DNA from: Polytrichum commune
Lineage: Eukaryota; Streptophyta; Polytrichopsida; Polytrichales; Polytrichaceae
Assembly (NCBI GenBank): GCA_950295325.1
Contig: OX485808.1
Coordinates: 5,830,501-5,894,500 of the forward strand
Reading direction: 5' to 3'
DNA length: 64,000 bases
In this document: piece by piece, positions 63,710 through 64,000 of the stretch
How the letters are laid out: the number at the start of each line of letters is the position of its first letter
Position numbering within the stretch: the first letter of the stretch is position 1
Made by a program: the position numbers and the translations under genes
Notes under the pieces: model-generated
Told to the model about the DNA's origin: nothing
Databases searched by the model: none
What the model saw: the letters and a program-made list of their open reading frames with translations, nothing else

Positions 63710-64000
63710 TAAAGGTACCTATTCCCGATCACGACCCCATCGGCAATCTATAGGATCTTGTAATTCCAATCATGTTGGGACTCAATTTCGATCAGGCCAT
63801 TACCAATAGTGCCATGACCCATGTCTTGGTTTTGAGTGCTAAAGTGAGGAGGAATTAGTGGCTTGAATTAATGGTTATGGTAAACTCTAGACATTGGTAA
63901 TATGTTTGAGCCAAATTTTGGTTTCAAAAATCCATAGTAATTTCAATTTTAAGGAAAAAATTTGTAGTCCTCATGATTTCTATCTTCCTACATGGAAAGT
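63710..64000 (+). repeat. 480-bp dispersed repeat, copy cut by the window end
   Basis: The sequence follows the family from TATTCCCGATCACGACCCCA through CCATGACCCATGTCTTGGT and CTCTAGACATTGGTAATATG. It continues beyond the window. Confidence 0.65.

Overview
The window looks like nuclear DNA of a land plant, most likely a moss. The strongest evidence is a gene that fuses a protein kinase, an NB-ARC ATPase and leucine-rich repeats (kinase-NBS-LRR, 'PNL'), an architecture reported from moss genomes. Genes carry short GT-AG introns. Sparse genes sit in a large excess of AT-rich, repeat-laden DNA. No bacterial, organellar or viral features are seen, and no CRISPR array, rRNA or convincing tRNA was found.

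All four confident genes are on the minus strand. From left to right they are: (1) a six-exon dehydroascorbate reductase (DHAR; 1056-3060), whose exons join into an uninterrupted 216-residue frame; (2) a four-coding-exon gene for a small coiled-coil protein (4266-5345) with a probable non-coding first exon near 6131; (3) a 603-codon single-exon gene (9055-10866) for an unrecognised, SP/TP-rich protein with internal repeats; (4) the PNL immune-receptor gene (29116-35285), with a kinase exon, an NB-ARC exon and an LRR exon. A fifth transcription unit is likely at about 40.8-43.4 kb, also on the minus strand: it has a GC-rich 5' region and three consensus splice donors, but its product is unresolved.

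The centrepiece is the LRR block, a 6-kb array of about 80 units of 72 bp (26223 to about 32150). Exon 3 reads about 42 units. A unit of 71 bp instead of 72 bp then shifts the frame into an immediate stop at 29116. A second 71-bp unit near 28.9 kb shifts it again. About 40 further LRR units follow, in frame with each other, down to 26223. The receptor is therefore either truncated at about 1931 residues or was recently split from a gene about twice as long in LRRs. The same 72-bp unit lacks stops in several frames on both strands, which explains the long spurious ORFs over it.

The rest (about 12.5-26 kb, 35.4-40.7 kb, 43.5-64 kb) is repeat-dominated. I resolved several non-autonomous DNA-transposon families from inverted repeats and target duplications: a 200-230-bp Mutator-like MITE with 9-bp target duplications and internal AACCGGTT palindromes (at least seven good copies); a TIR family beginning GGGGCGGTTTACAC with TAA/TGA duplications; a Tourist-like element with TTA duplications; a 190-bp MITE; and a foldback family. 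One locus (15430-17208) records nested events: a MITE insertion, an internal tandem duplication and an invasion by the GGGGCGG family. There are also 480-bp dispersed/tandem repeats, a 1.5-1.7-kb tandem segmental duplication (55.4-58.9 kb), a long inverted-repeat element (51.07-53.97 kb) and an eight-copy 57-bp minisatellite (61.36-61.81 kb).

The genes do not form a pathway. DHAR is redox housekeeping, the PNL gene belongs to intracellular immunity, and the other two are of unknown role.
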